Below are positions 54,019 to 63,163 of a DNA stretch of 64,000 nt, one piece after another. A model generated the notes under the pieces. That model was not told the DNA's origin and made no database searches. It saw only the letters and a list, made by a program, of their open reading frames with translations. Both the position numbers and the translations under genes were made by a program. This DNA is from Sphingomonas_Q fennica_A (lineage in GTDB: Bacteria > Pseudomonadota > Alphaproteobacteria > Sphingomonadales > Sphingomonadaceae). The stretch covers positions 1 to 64,000 of the forward strand of contig JAQIJD010000009.1 of assembly GCA_036946415.1 (NCBI GenBank). The letters are read 5' to 3'. Position 1 is the stretch's first letter; every line of letters begins with the position of its first letter.

Positions 54019-55607
54019 GGCGCCAGCACCGTGTCCACCGCCTCGGGCAGCGTATCGGGATAGTCGAGCGTATAGTGCAGGCCGCGGCTTTCGTGGCGGC
54101 GGAGGGCGGAGCGGACGATGAGGCCCGCCACCTCGATCAGGTTGCGCAATTCGATCAGGTCCGCCGTCACCCGATAATTCCCGTAATAATCCTCCACCTC
54201 CTGCTTCAGCAGCGCCACGCGGTGGAGCGCGCGTTCCAGCCGCTTGGTGGTGCGGACGATGCCGACATAATCCCACATGAAGCGGCGGATCTCGCGCCAA
54301 TTGTGCTGGACGACGATGTCCTCGTCCGAATCGGTGACGCGGCTCTCGTCCCATTCGCGGATCGCGGGGGGATCGGGCAGCTCGTCCCAGCAGGTGGCGA
54401 TGTGGCGCGCCGCCGCCTCGCCGAACACGAAACATTCGAGCAGCGAGTTGGAGGCGAGGCGGTTGGCGCCGTGCAGGCCGCTCTGCGTCACCTCGCCCGC
54501 CGCATAGAGGCCGGGCAGGTCGGTGCGCCCGTCGCGGTCGATCACCACCCCGCCGCAGGTATAATGCATCGCCGGCACCACCGGGATCGGATCGCGCGTG
54601 ATGTCGATCCCCAGCGGCAGCAACCGCGCGTGGATCGTCGGGAAATGGTGGCGGATGAAGTCGGCCGGCTGGTGGCTGATGTCGAGGTGGACGAAATCGA
54701 GCCCGTCGCGCTTGATCTCGTGGTCGATCGCCCGCGCGACGATGTCGCGCGGGGCCAGTTCCGCCAGCGGATGCACGTCGGGCATGAAGCGCTGGCCGGT
54801 CAGCGGGTTGACCAGCCGCCCGCCCTCGCCGCGCATCGCCTCCGTAATCAGGAAGTTCTTGACCTCCAGATTGTAGAGGCAGGTCGGGTGGAACTGGTTG
54901 AATTCCATGTTGGAGACGCGCGCGCCCGCGCGCCACGCCATGGCGATGCCGTCGCCGCTCGCCCCGCGCGGTGCCGTCGAAAATTGATAGACGCGGCCCG
55001 CACCCCCCGTCGCCAGGATCGTCGCGCGGGCGGTGAACAGCGCCACCTTGCCCGTCGGCCGGTGGAGCGCATAGACGCCGCGCACCCGCCCGTCGCCCGA
55101 ATAGCGCTGGCAATGCCGGCCGGTGACAAGGTCGATCGCCGCCATGTCCGTCACCAGCTTGATGTTGGGGTGGGCGGCCGCCGCCGCCTCCAGCGCCTGC
55201 TGCACCGCCCAGCCGGTCGCATCGTCGACATGGACGATGCGGCGGTGGCTGTGCCCGCCCTCGCGCGTCAGGTGCCAGCGGTCCGGCCCCTCCTCGGCGG
55301 GGTTGAACGGCACGCCCAGCGCCGCCAGCCGCTCGATCGCGGCGGGCGCATTCTCGACCACGAACTCGACGGTCGCCCGGTCGTTGAGGCCCGCACCGGC
55401 GGTGATCGTATCCTCGACATGCGCGGCGAACGTGTCGCCCGCCTCCAGCACCGCGGCGATCCCGCCCTGCGCCCAGGCGGTCGATCCGTCGGAAAGCTTG
55501 CCCTTGGCGAGGACGACGACGCGGAACCGCTCGGCAAGGTTGAGCGCCGCGGTCAGCCCGGCCGCGCCCGATCCGATGACGATCACGTCGTAGCGGTGAT
55601 CGGCCAT
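54015..55607 (-). CDS. nadB: L-aspartate oxidase
   Basis: 530 residues. The FAD site VIVIGSGAAGLTAALNLAE opens the protein. WAQGGIAAVLEAGD, GGAGRVYQFSTAPRGASGDG, and FNQFHPTCLYN followed by the C-terminal helical domain match NadB. It oxidises L-aspartate to iminoaspartate, the first step of de novo NAD synthesis. nadA and nadC are not in the window. The next gene on the strand, the ABC ATPase, ends 1 bp before this start, so they are in one transcription run. Confidence 0.95.
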   Translation of the reverse strand: MADHRYDVIVIGSGAAGLTAALNLAERFRVVVLAKGKLSDGSTAWAQGGIAAVLEAGDTFAAHVEDTITAGAGLNDRATVEFVVENAPAAIERLAALGVPFNPAEEGPDRWHLTREGGHSHRRIVHVDDATGWAVQQALEAAAAAHPNIKLVTDMAAIDLVTGRHCQRYSGDGRVRGVYALHRPTGKVALFTARATILATGGAGRVYQFSTAPRGASGDGIAMAWRAGARVSNMEFNQFHPTCLYNLEVKNFLITEAMRGEGGRLVNPLTGQRFMPDVHPLAELAPRDIVARAIDHEIKRDGLDFVHLDISHQPADFIRHHFPTIHARLLPLGIDITRDPIPVVPAMHYTCGGVVIDRDGRTDLPGLYAAGEVTQSGLHGANRLASNSLLECFVFGEAAARHIATCWDELPDPPAIREWDESRVTDSDEDIVVQHNWREIRRFMWDYVGIVRTTKRLERALHRVALLKQEVEDYYGNYRVTADLIELRNLIEVAGLIVRSALRRHESRGLHYTLDYPDTLPEAVDTVLAP

Positions 55608-55608
55608 G

Positions 55609-56535
55609 TCAGGCCGCCAGCGGCCCGTTGGTGAGCTTCAGGAACACGTCCTCCAGATCGGCCTCGCGCGTCGAGACGTCGACCAGCCCGAGCCCCTGTC
55701 CCTGCAACGCCACCAGCACTTCGCCCGCGTTCACCTTGTCCTTGGAATAGGTGATGACGACGGTGCGCGGCCCCTTCAGCTCGATCTTCTCGAAGCAGGG
55801 GGCGGTGGGCGCGGCGTCGAGATCGCGGTCGACCGTCACCTCCACCGCCTTCTCCCGCGCCATCGCGATCAGCGTGCGCGTCGGCTCGTTGGCGATGACC
55901 TTGCCGTGGTTGATGATCGCGATGCGATCGCACAGCTCCTCGGCTTCCTCCAGATAATGCGTGGTGAGGACGACGGTGACGCCGCCCGCGTTCAGCTCGC
56001 GCACATAGGCCCAGAGCTGCTGGCGAAGCTGCACGTCCACGCCCGCGGTCGGCTCGTCCAGCACCAGCACCGGCGGCGAATGGACCATCGCCTTGGCCAC
56101 CATCAGCCGCCGCTTCATGCCGCCCGAAAGGCTGCGCGAATAGGCATCGGCCTTGTCCTCGAGGTGGACGGCGCGCAGCAGCTCCATCGACCGGCGCTCG
56201 GCCTTGGGCACGCCGTAGAGGCCGGCATACATGTCCAGCGTCTCGCGCGGGGTGAAGAAGGGATCGAACAGGATTTCCTGCGGCACGATGCCGATCGAGG
56301 CGCGCGCGTTGCGCGGATCGCGATCGATGTCGAACCCCCAGATCGAGGCGGTGCCGCCGGTCTTGTTGACCATGCCCGCCAGGATGTTGATCGTGGTCGA
56401 CTTGCCGGCCCCGTTCGGCCCGAGCAGCCCGAAGATCGATCCGCGCGGCACCTCCAGCGAGACGCCGTCCAGCGCGCGCTTGCCGCCCTGATAGGTCTTG
56501 CAGATGTCGCGGAGGGAGATCGCAGCCTCGGTCAT
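55609..56535 (-). CDS. ABC-2 type transporter ATP-binding protein
   Basis: 308 residues from ATG 56535. Walker A LLGPNGAGKSTTINILAG, signature SRSLSGGMKRRLMVAKAM, Walker B VLVLDEPTAGVD and H-loop TTHYLEEAEEL are all intact. The C-terminal DUF4162-like extension (VVITYSKDKVNAGEVLVALQ) belongs to the DrrA/YadG group that pairs with an ABC-2 permease. No permease is adjacent (nadB follows), so it may be encoded elsewhere. The gene diverges from the zinc-finger gene at 56589. Confidence 0.9.
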   Translation of the reverse strand: MTEAAISLRDICKTYQGGKRALDGVSLEVPRGSIFGLLGPNGAGKSTTINILAGMVNKTGGTASIWGFDIDRDPRNARASIGIVPQEILFDPFFTPRETLDMYAGLYGVPKAERRSMELLRAVHLEDKADAYSRSLSGGMKRRLMVAKAMVHSPPVLVLDEPTAGVDVQLRQQLWAYVRELNAGGVTVVLTTHYLEEAEELCDRIAIINHGKVIANEPTRTLIAMAREKAVEVTVDRDLDAAPTAPCFEKIELKGPRTVVITYSKDKVNAGEVLVALQGQGLGLVDVSTREADLEDVFLKLTNGPLAA

Positions 56536-56588
56536 GCTTCGGCCGCATAGACCTTCACGCCGCGCGCGCAAGTTGCTAACGGCGGGGG

Positions 56589-56789
56589 ATGACCGCGCCC
56601 GCCCCCGAAACCTCCCTCGTCACCGCCTCGCGCGTCGCCTGCGACGGCGCCACCGAGATCCCCGGCGGCGCGGCGCTCGGCCATCCGCGCGTGTATCTGG
56701 AGATCGACGAGAAGGGCTATGTCGACTGCGGCTATTGCGACCGGCGGTTCGTGCTGAAAGGCGGCCCGGCGGACGGCGCGGCCCACTGA
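56589..56789 (+). CDS. Zinc-finger protein, NDUFS6/CHCC type
   Basis: 66 residues. RVACDGATEIPGGAALGHPRVYLEIDEKGYVDCGYCDRRFVL has the zf-CHCC pattern (C, H, C-x-x-C), as in the mitochondrial complex I accessory subunit NDUFS6, whose alphaproteobacterial homologues are small proteins of this size. A role in complex I assembly is likely by homology but not shown by the sequence. tldD follows after 42 bp. Confidence 0.83.
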   Translation: MTAPAPETSLVTASRVACDGATEIPGGAALGHPRVYLEIDEKGYVDCGYCDRRFVLKGGPADGAAH

Positions 56790-56831
56790 TCCCCCGGTGA
56801 CGGGGCCGGTGGGACGCCCTATGTTGCGGGC

Positions 56832-58259
56832 ATGACCTTCTCCGATCCCCGCCGCTTCCTCTATCGCGACGCGCTCGATCCCGATGCCGCGCTCCGCCTC
56901 ACCGCGGATGCGCTGAAGGGCTGCGACGACGGCGAGCTGTATCTCCAATATATCGCCTCGGAGAGTTTCGGTTTCGACGACGGGCGGCTGAAGACCGCGG
57001 ATTATTCGACCCACGGCGGCTTCGGCCTGCGCGGCGTCTCCGGCGAGACGACCGGCTTCGCCCACGCCAACGAGATCAGCGAACCGGCCATCCGCCGCGC
57101 CGCCGAGACGCTGACCCTGCTCGATCCCGCCACCGGCGCGCGCCCCGCCCCGCCGCGCCGCACCAACAGCGCACTCTACACGGGCGAGGATCCGCTGTCG
57201 GCGGTGCCCTTCGCCCGCAAGGTGGCGCTGTGCGAACAGATCGACGCCGCCGCCCGCGCGCGCGATCCGCGCGTGGTGCAGGCCACGGTCGGCCTGTCGG
57301 GTTCGTGGAGCGTGGTCGAGATCGTCCGCCCCGACGGCTTCGTCGCCTTCGACGTGCGCCCGCTCGTCCGCCTCAACGTCGCGGTGGTGGTCGAACAGAA
57401 CGGCCGGCGCGAGACGGGCTTCTTCGGCCTCGGCGGCCGCTACCTCTACGACCGGCTGTTCGAGCCGGCGACCTGGAACCGCGCGGTGGACGAGGCGCTC
57501 GCCCAAGCGCTCGTCAACCTCGAGGCGGTGGCGGCGCCGGCCGGCGAGATGACGGTGGTATGCGGCCCCGGCTGGCCGGGCGTGCTGCTGCACGAGGCGG
57601 TCGGCCACGGGCTGGAGGGCGATTTCAACCGCAAGGGCACCTCGGCCTTCTCCGGCCGCATCGGGGAGCGGGTCGCCGCCCCCGGCGTTACGGTGGTAGA
57701 CGATGGATCGATCGCCGATCGCCGCGGCTCGCTGACGATCGACGACGAGGGCACGCCGACGCAGGCCAACGTCCTGATCGAGGACGGCATCCTCAAAGGC
57801 TATATCCACGATCGGCTGAACGCGCGGCTGATGGGCGTCGCCCCCACCGGCAACGGCCGGCGCGAGAGCTTCGCCCATGCGCCCATGCCGCGGATGACCA
57901 ACACCTTCATGCACGGCGGCACGGACGATCCGGCCGAAATCCTCTCGCGCGTGAAGAAAGGGGTTTATACCAGGAGCTTCGGCGGCGGGCAGGTCGACAT
58001 CGTCAGCGGCAAGTTCGTCTTCTCCTGCACCGAGGCCTATCGGATCGAAAACGGCAGGCTCGGCGCCCCGATCAAGGGTGCGACGCTGATCGGCGACGGG
58101 CCGACCGTGCTGACCCGCGTCGCCGCGATCGGCAATGACATGGCGCTGGACGAAGGCGTCGGCATCTGCGGCAAGGGCGGCCAGTCCGTCCCCGCCGGCG
58201 TCGGCCAGCCGACGCTGCTGATCGAGGGGCTGACCGTCGGCGGCACCGCCGCGGCGTAA
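56832..58259 (+). CDS. tldD: TldD metalloprotease
   Basis: 475 residues. The metal-binding region LLHEAVGHGLEGDFNRKGTSAF (HExxxH, near residue 255) and the C-terminal GGGQVDIVSGKFVF and LNARLMG region are typical. TldD acts with TldE (PmbA) as a heterodimer that degrades unfolded peptides and processes microcin B17 in E. coli. tldE is not in the window. The reading frame is intact. Confidence 0.93.
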   Translation: MTFSDPRRFLYRDALDPDAALRLTADALKGCDDGELYLQYIASESFGFDDGRLKTADYSTHGGFGLRGVSGETTGFAHANEISEPAIRRAAETLTLLDPATGARPAPPRRTNSALYTGEDPLSAVPFARKVALCEQIDAAARARDPRVVQATVGLSGSWSVVEIVRPDGFVAFDVRPLVRLNVAVVVEQNGRRETGFFGLGGRYLYDRLFEPATWNRAVDEALAQALVNLEAVAAPAGEMTVVCGPGWPGVLLHEAVGHGLEGDFNRKGTSAFSGRIGERVAAPGVTVVDDGSIADRRGSLTIDDEGTPTQANVLIEDGILKGYIHDRLNARLMGVAPTGNGRRESFAHAPMPRMTNTFMHGGTDDPAEILSRVKKGVYTRSFGGGQVDIVSGKFVFSCTEAYRIENGRLGAPIKGATLIGDGPTVLTRVAAIGNDMALDEGVGICGKGGQSVPAGVGQPTLLIEGLTVGGTAAA

Positions 58260-58386
58260 ATCTTTCGGCCGCTGACGCGGCGGCGGCACCGTCCACTCCC
58301 CCACCCGGCCACCCATGAAGTGACGGCATCGGGTGGCCGGGCGGGGAAGCGGGCCGGTCCACCCCAACCTCGATCGCTATTTTTAC

Positions 58387-58410
58387 GGCCCGCCGTTGCG
58401 TCGGCGGGCC
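58387..58410 (+). terminator. GC hairpin between tldD and the TPP riboswitch
   Basis: A perfect 9-bp inverted repeat GGCCCGCCG / CGGCGGGCC with a 6-nt loop lies 128 bp after tldD. A T5 run precedes it on the plus strand and no T-run follows, so it is not a standard terminator. It may help end tldD transcription or shield the riboswitch. The rest of 58260-58425 shows no gene. Confidence 0.4.
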
Positions 58411-58425
58411 GATCCTCTATCCTGC

Positions 58426-58524
58426 CCGCATCCCCGGGGGACCGCAGGCAGCGGTTGAGAGGCGGTTGATCCACCGCGACCCGTCGAACCTGATCCGGCT
58501 GACACCGGCGTAGGGAGGGTGCGG
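58426..58524 (+). promoter_or_regulatory. TPP riboswitch of thiC
   Basis: The P1 stem CCGCATCC (58426) pairs with GGGTGCGG (ending 58524). The CUGAGA-type element is GGTTGAGAGG near 58452. The long conserved strand, ACCCGTCGAACCTGATC followed by ACCGGCGTAGGGA, matches the THI box. It binds thiamine pyrophosphate and lowers thiC expression. Confidence 0.93.
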
Positions 58525-58527
58525 CCG

Positions 58528-58556
58528 ATCCTCCGCCACCTCCCCCTTTGGAGGAT
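58528..58556 (+). promoter_or_regulatory. Shine-Dalgarno sequestering hairpin of the TPP riboswitch
   Basis: ATCCTCC (58528-58534) pairs perfectly with GGAGGAT (58550-58556), the thiC ribosome-binding site, leaving a 15-nt loop. This can block initiation at the ATG at 58563. The anti-Shine-Dalgarno strand begins 4 nt after the aptamer P1, so ligand state could favour or disrupt this stem. The arrangement implies control of translation rather than termination. Confidence 0.8.
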
Positions 58557-58562
58557 TGCGAC

Positions 58563-60428
58563 ATGGCCGACCTGCCCGCCCGAACCGAGATGCGCGTCAC
58601 GACCGGCCCGATCCGCGGCTCGCGCAAGATCCATGTCGAGGGGCCGGACGGCCTGCGCGTCGCGATGCGCGAAATCGCGCTGGAGCCGTCCGCGGGCGAG
58701 CCGCCCTTGCGCGTCTACGATTGCTCCGGCCCCTATACCGATCCCAACGCCCGCATCGACATCATGGCCGGCCTGCCCGAGCTGCGCCGCGACTGGATCC
58801 GCAGCCGCGGCGATGTCGAGGAGGTCACGCAGCGCGAGGTGCGGCCCGAGGACAACGGCCAGCTCGGCCCCGATCGCTCGGGCGGGGTGCCGCCCTTCCC
58901 GCAGGTGCGCGGGCGGGTGCTGCGCGCCAGGGCCGGCGCCAACGTCAGCCAGATGCACTATGCGCGGGCCGGCATCATCACCCCCGAGATGGAATATGTC
59001 GCCATCCGCGAGAATGTCGGCCGCGCCGCGCTCCGCGAAAAGCTGATCCGCGACGGTGAGGATTTCGGCGCCGAAATCCCCGATTTCGTGACGGCGGAAT
59101 TCGTGCGCGACGAGGTGGCGCGCGGCCGCGCGATCATCCCCAACAACATCAATCACCCGGAAAGCGAGCCGATGGCGATCGGCCGCAACTTCCTCGTCAA
59201 GATCAACGCCAACATCGGCAATTCGGCGGTCGCCTCCGACGTCGCCTCCGAAGTCGACAAGATGGTTTGGGCGATCCGCTGGGGCGCGGACACGGTGATG
59301 GACCTCTCCACCGGTCGCAATATCCACGACACGCGCGAATGGATCCTCCGCAACAGCCCCGTGCCGATCGGCACCGTGCCGATCTATCAGGCGCTGGAGA
59401 AGGTGGGCGGCATCGCCGAGGATCTGACGTGGGAGATCTTCCGCGACACGCTGGTCGAGCAGGCCGAACAGGGCGTCGACTATTTCACCATCCATGCCGG
59501 CGTCCGCCTGCCGTTCATCCCGCTGACGGCGAAGCGCGTCACGGGCATCGTCAGCCGCGGCGGATCGATCATGGCCAAATGGTGCCTGGCGCACCACAAG
59601 GAGAGCTTCCTCTACGAGCGGTTCGAGGAAATCTGCGAGCTGATGAAGGCCTATGACGTAGCCTTCTCGCTGGGCGACGGCCTCCGCCCCGGCTCGATCG
59701 CCGACGCCAATGACGAGGCGCAGTTCGCCGAGCTGAAGACGCTGGGCGAGCTGACCCAGGTGGCGTGGAAGCACGACGTGCAGGTGATGATCGAAGGCCC
59801 CGGTCACGTGCCGATGCACAAGATCAAACAGAATATGACCAAGCAGCTGGAGGCCTGCCACGAGGCGCCCTTCTACACGCTCGGGCCGCTCACCACCGAC
59901 ATCGCTCCCGGCTACGATCACATCACCTCCGCGATCGGTGCGGCGATGATCGGCTGGTTCGGCACGGCGATGCTCTGCTACGTCACGCCCAAGGAGCATC
60001 TGGGCCTGCCCGATCGCGACGACGTGAAGGTCGGCGTCGTCACCTACAAGCTGGCGGCCCATGCGGCCGATCTCGCCAAGGGCCACCCCGCCGCGAAATT
60101 GCGCGACGACGCGCTCAGCCGCGCCCGCTTCGAGTTCCGCTGGCGCGACCAGTTCAACCTGTCGCTCGATCCCGATACGGCCGAGCAATATCACGACCAG
60201 ACGCTGCCCGCCGAAGGTGCCAAGACCGCGCATTTTTGCTCGATGTGCGGCCCGAAATTCTGCTCGATGAAGATCACGCAGGAGGTCAGGGATTTCGCCG
60301 CGAAGCAGAACGCCCCCGCCGACACCTTCCTCGCCGCCGCCCCCGTGGCGGATGCGGACGCGGGGATGGCCGAGATGAGCGAACGCTTCCGCGAGCAGGG
60401 CGGGGAGATCTACCTGCCGGCGGAGTGA
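58563..60428 (+). CDS. thiC: Phosphomethylpyrimidine synthase ThiC
   Basis: 621 residues. The start is the ATG at 58563, which has GGAGGA 7 bp upstream; an upstream TTG reading through that site is rejected. GADTVMDLSTGRNIHDTREWIL, GPGHVPMHKIKQNM and the C-terminal CSMCGPKFC (C-x2-C-x4-C, cluster ligands near residue 560) identify it. ThiC is a radical-SAM enzyme that converts aminoimidazole ribotide to the thiamine pyrimidine. It is under TPP riboswitch control and is followed by a strong hairpin. Confidence 0.97.
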   Translation: MADLPARTEMRVTTGPIRGSRKIHVEGPDGLRVAMREIALEPSAGEPPLRVYDCSGPYTDPNARIDIMAGLPELRRDWIRSRGDVEEVTQREVRPEDNGQLGPDRSGGVPPFPQVRGRVLRARAGANVSQMHYARAGIITPEMEYVAIRENVGRAALREKLIRDGEDFGAEIPDFVTAEFVRDEVARGRAIIPNNINHPESEPMAIGRNFLVKINANIGNSAVASDVASEVDKMVWAIRWGADTVMDLSTGRNIHDTREWILRNSPVPIGTVPIYQALEKVGGIAEDLTWEIFRDTLVEQAEQGVDYFTIHAGVRLPFIPLTAKRVTGIVSRGGSIMAKWCLAHHKESFLYERFEEICELMKAYDVAFSLGDGLRPGSIADANDEAQFAELKTLGELTQVAWKHDVQVMIEGPGHVPMHKIKQNMTKQLEACHEAPFYTLGPLTTDIAPGYDHITSAIGAAMIGWFGTAMLCYVTPKEHLGLPDRDDVKVGVVTYKLAAHAADLAKGHPAAKLRDDALSRARFEFRWRDQFNLSLDPDTAEQYHDQTLPAEGAKTAHFCSMCGPKFCSMKITQEVRDFAAKQNAPADTFLAAAPVADADAGMAEMSERFREQGGEIYLPAE

Positions 60429-60435
60429 GGCGGAG

Positions 60436-60462
60436 ACGGGCGGGGCGCTCTGCCCCGCCCGT
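60436..60462 (+). terminator. Hairpin after thiC
   Basis: An 11-bp perfect inverted repeat ACGGGCGGGGC / GCCCCGCCCGT with a 5-nt loop, 8 bp after the thiC stop. It is not followed by a T-run, as often in GC-rich genomes, but is likely to end or stabilise the transcript. Confidence 0.55.
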
Positions 60463-60570
60463 ATGACGATCGCAGCTTGCGGACCACCCCCTTGCCCTTT
60501 CCATGTTTATCGAACATAAAGCGAACATTTCGCTGTCCTACAGCCCCCCTTTTGTGCTTCATACTGGCGG

Positions 60571-61079
60571 ATGAGCAGCAAGCGCACCTCCGCCGCCGCT
60601 TCCGCGGCCTCCGCCCGTTCCGCCAACCGCCGCGTCCGCCAGGATGGCTGGACGCCCGATCGCCAGCAGGCCTTCATCGAGGCGCTGGCCCAGTCCGCCT
60701 GCGTCACCGAGGCGTGCCGCACCGTCGGCATGTCCAAGCGATCGGCCTATGCCTTGCGCACCCGGCCGGCGGCGCAGGGCTTCCGCATCGCTTGGGATGC
60801 CGCACTCGATCTCGGCATCCGCCGGCTGACCGACGAATGCCTGTCCCGCGCGCTGAACGGCGTGCCCGTCCCCCATTTCTATCGGGGGGAGCAGGTCGGC
60901 GAGCATCGCCGCTACGACAACCGGCTGGCGATGTTCCCGCTGCGCATCGCCAGCCGCTCACCTATGCCGCCACGCTCGATCAGATGGTCTATTCTGGCCA
61001 TCCGGAAACCGCCGCCGTCGCCTTCGCCCGCGCCTGGCACCGGATGACGGACAACGTGCTGAGCCGGCCCGGGGGGTGA
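60571..61079 (+). pseudogene. Terminase-small-subunit-like HTH protein, frameshifted
   Basis: The first frame starts MSSKRTSAAASAASARS and carries a helix-turn-helix of LysR/terminase style (RQQAFIEALAQSACVTEACRTVGMSKRSAYALRTRP), then FRIAWDAALDLGIRRLTDECLSRALNGVPVPHFYRGEQVGEHRRYDNRLAMFPLRIAS. The natural continuation, PLTYAATLDQMVYSGHPETAAVAFARAWHRM, is in the next frame, so a single base is missing or extra near 60953. Proteins of this form are widespread in sphingomonads as chromosomal genes. Whether this is a real mutation or a sequence error cannot be decided here. Confidence 0.7.
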
Positions 61080-61121
61080 CGTGGCGTCAGCTTCGTCAAC
61101 TTGAGCTCCCGATCGCGCCGG

Positions 61122-62622
61122 TCAGAACAGCCCCTCGATATGCTGCTGCGCGGCGTTCGGCCGGCGGGCGCGGAGCGGCTCCGGCGGGAGGGATCGTGGC
61201 GCTGCATCGCCACTGGCCGAGGCGACCGTCATGGGCGTGCAGAGGGGGCGTGCCAGCCTGCTCCGGGCGATCGAGATGAGGGCGTCGGCCGTGTCGAACG
61301 TCGCGGCGAAATCCGTCGCCGCGCAGGTCGCCTCGACGCTGTCGCGCAGGCCACCGTAATAATCGCCGCGGCCTGCCGCATTCTGTGTGGCGAAGGCGAC
61401 GATCCGCAACCTGTCGTCGCATTCGCTGCGATCGATGGCGATCTGCCCGACCGGCTTGCCGTAGCTGTTCTGCCCGACCATCACCGACTCGCTGCGCAGA
61501 TACGGCGTCATCGCATTGATGACGAGTTCGGAGGCGGAGGCCGTCCCCGGACCCGTCAGGAACGCCACCTTCACCGTCGCCACGCTTTCCGGGCGCGGCT
61601 GGAACCGGCGGGTCACGTTCTCGCCCGCCTTGTCGGGGCGGAAGGTCATCCGGCTCTGGACGTCGTCGGCGCTGCGCGCGCCGCCGATGAGATCGGCCAG
61701 CAATTCCGCCGAGGAGACCAGACCGCCGCCATTGTAGCGCAGATCGACGATCAGATCGGTGATGCCTGCCGCCCTGAACCGGGCGAATGCGTCCCGCATC
61801 GGCTGGTCGGCGGTCGATACGAAGGTGCGCAGGTTGAGGTAGCCGGTGCGACGATAATGTTCGAACACGGGCTGTCCGTTGACGACATCGCTGATCGTCG
61901 ATGTCGGAGCATCGAATATCTGCACGCCGTAGCGCGGGGAGACCGGCTGGAGCGTATAGGAGGCGCTAGTGATGGTGGCCGATCGCAGCGGCTGCCTGTT
62001 GCCGACGTAGAAGCGGAAGTAGCGCGCCTCGCCGGCCGCGCCGGTGCCGAGGGCAGCGGCCACGGCCGCCCCGCCGCCTTCGGCAAGCAGATCGCGGACC
62101 GGCCGGGCCGTCGCCTCGGACGTGCCGATCGCCTCGATCACCGTGCCGCGGTCCATCCCGGCGGCCAGTGCCGGCGCGCCCTCATAGGCCTCGCGCACTA
62201 GCAACACGTCGTTCACGAAGCCGAGCTGGAAACCGAAACCTTCGCTGGTGCCATTGTCGTAGTAAGCATCCTCCTCGCGGATCGAGGTCAGGTAGGTGAA
62301 ATTGCGGTCGCGCCGCTGCGCCCGCGCCGGGGCGGTCAGCGCGTCGACATAATCGTCGACGGTCGCATAGCGCGCCGGATCAACGCCGGTCGCCAGCAGA
62401 TCGGGGAAGAGATACCATTCGCGCAGTTGCGCCGCCGCCCAGTCCTGCCGGGCGCGCAACGAGCAGGAGGCGTTGGTGGCGCTCGCCCCGCCCGTCGCGG
62501 TGCCGCCGCCGGCCCCGGCGGTCGCGCCCGTCGTCGGCGTGACGCTCGTTCCGCCGCCGCCCCCCGCCGCACGCAGCCACCAGCAGCATGGCGGCCAGCG
62601 CCACGCTCATTCGCCCGATCAT
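61122..62622 (-). CDS. S41-family C-terminal processing protease, lipoprotein, frameshifted in a G-run
   Basis: The main frame (61122-62459) contains a PDZ-like region (GFGFQLGFVNDVLLVREAYEGAPALAAGMDRGTVI) and the S41 catalytic region: DLIVDLRYNGGGLVSSAELLADLIGG, then VAFLTGPGTASASELVINAM with the serine in ASASE, and VMVGQNSYGKPVGQ with the lysine position. The lipoprotein start MIGRMSVALAAMLLVAACGGG (62622) is in another frame, and a one-base change in the G/C run near 62555 would join the two through TPTTGATAGAGGGTATGG. The enzyme is probably a membrane-anchored periplasmic protease. A frame error is likely, since the rest is intact. Confidence 0.83.
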
Positions 62623-62737
62623 GTCCGTTCACCCCCGTGATTGCGACGAATGATAGCTGGCGCGGATGACTATGCAACCGCGCCGCCCGATCGTCGTTGC
62701 CCCTTCAAGAATAGTCCGTATCGGGAGTATCCGCCTC

Positions 62738-63052
62738 ATGCGTCTGATCGTCCTGCCGCTGATCGCTGCCGCCGCCTTGCCGCTCGCCGCCTGCAACCAG
62801 TCGCCGCCGCCGCCCGCCGCGGCCGCACCGGCCAAGGACGTGCTGGCCGATCTGCCGGAGGCGCAGCGCAACGCCACCCTGTTCCGCGCCATCCGCGATG
62901 GTGGCCAAACTTGCCAGAATGTCGTCGCCGCGGAATCGGTGAAGGCGCCCGGCACCAACGACCCGGCCTGGCTGGCGCGCTGCGAGGATGGCGTCCACTG
63001 GCAGGTCACGGTGCGCGAGGGGGCGGCCGCCACGGTGATCCGCGCCGGCTGA
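62738..63052 (+). CDS. Small lipoprotein
   Basis: 104 residues from ATG 62738. The lipobox LPLAAC ends the signal MRLIVLPLIAAAALPLAAC. The mature part is Pro/Ala-rich and then conserved-looking (LADLPEAQRNATLFRAIRDGGQTCQNVVAAE, DPAWLARCEDGVHWQVTVREG) with two cysteines that could form a disulfide. Function unknown. It diverges from the S41 protease gene, the starts being about 115 bp apart, and the control region lies between. Confidence 0.7.
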   Translation: MRLIVLPLIAAAALPLAACNQSPPPPAAAAPAKDVLADLPEAQRNATLFRAIRDGGQTCQNVVAAESVKAPGTNDPAWLARCEDGVHWQVTVREGAAATVIRAG

Positions 63053-63163
63053 CCGGCGCCGGCATCCCTGTCGTTCGCCGCTCCGCGCCGTCGCCGGTCG
63101 AGCCAGGCTTGACCCGGTGGCGCGTTCCGGCTCGATCGCGGCATGCCGACCGGGGATGAGTGT

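Noticed and set aside
51019..54063. Long plus-strand ORF of 1014 codons opposite polA
   Set aside because: Antisense shadow of polA; the opposite strand carries all polymerase motifs.
58548..58562. Upstream TTG as thiC start
   Set aside because: It lies inside the GGAGGA ribosome-binding site of the ATG at 58563, which has correct spacing and fits the riboswitch geometry.
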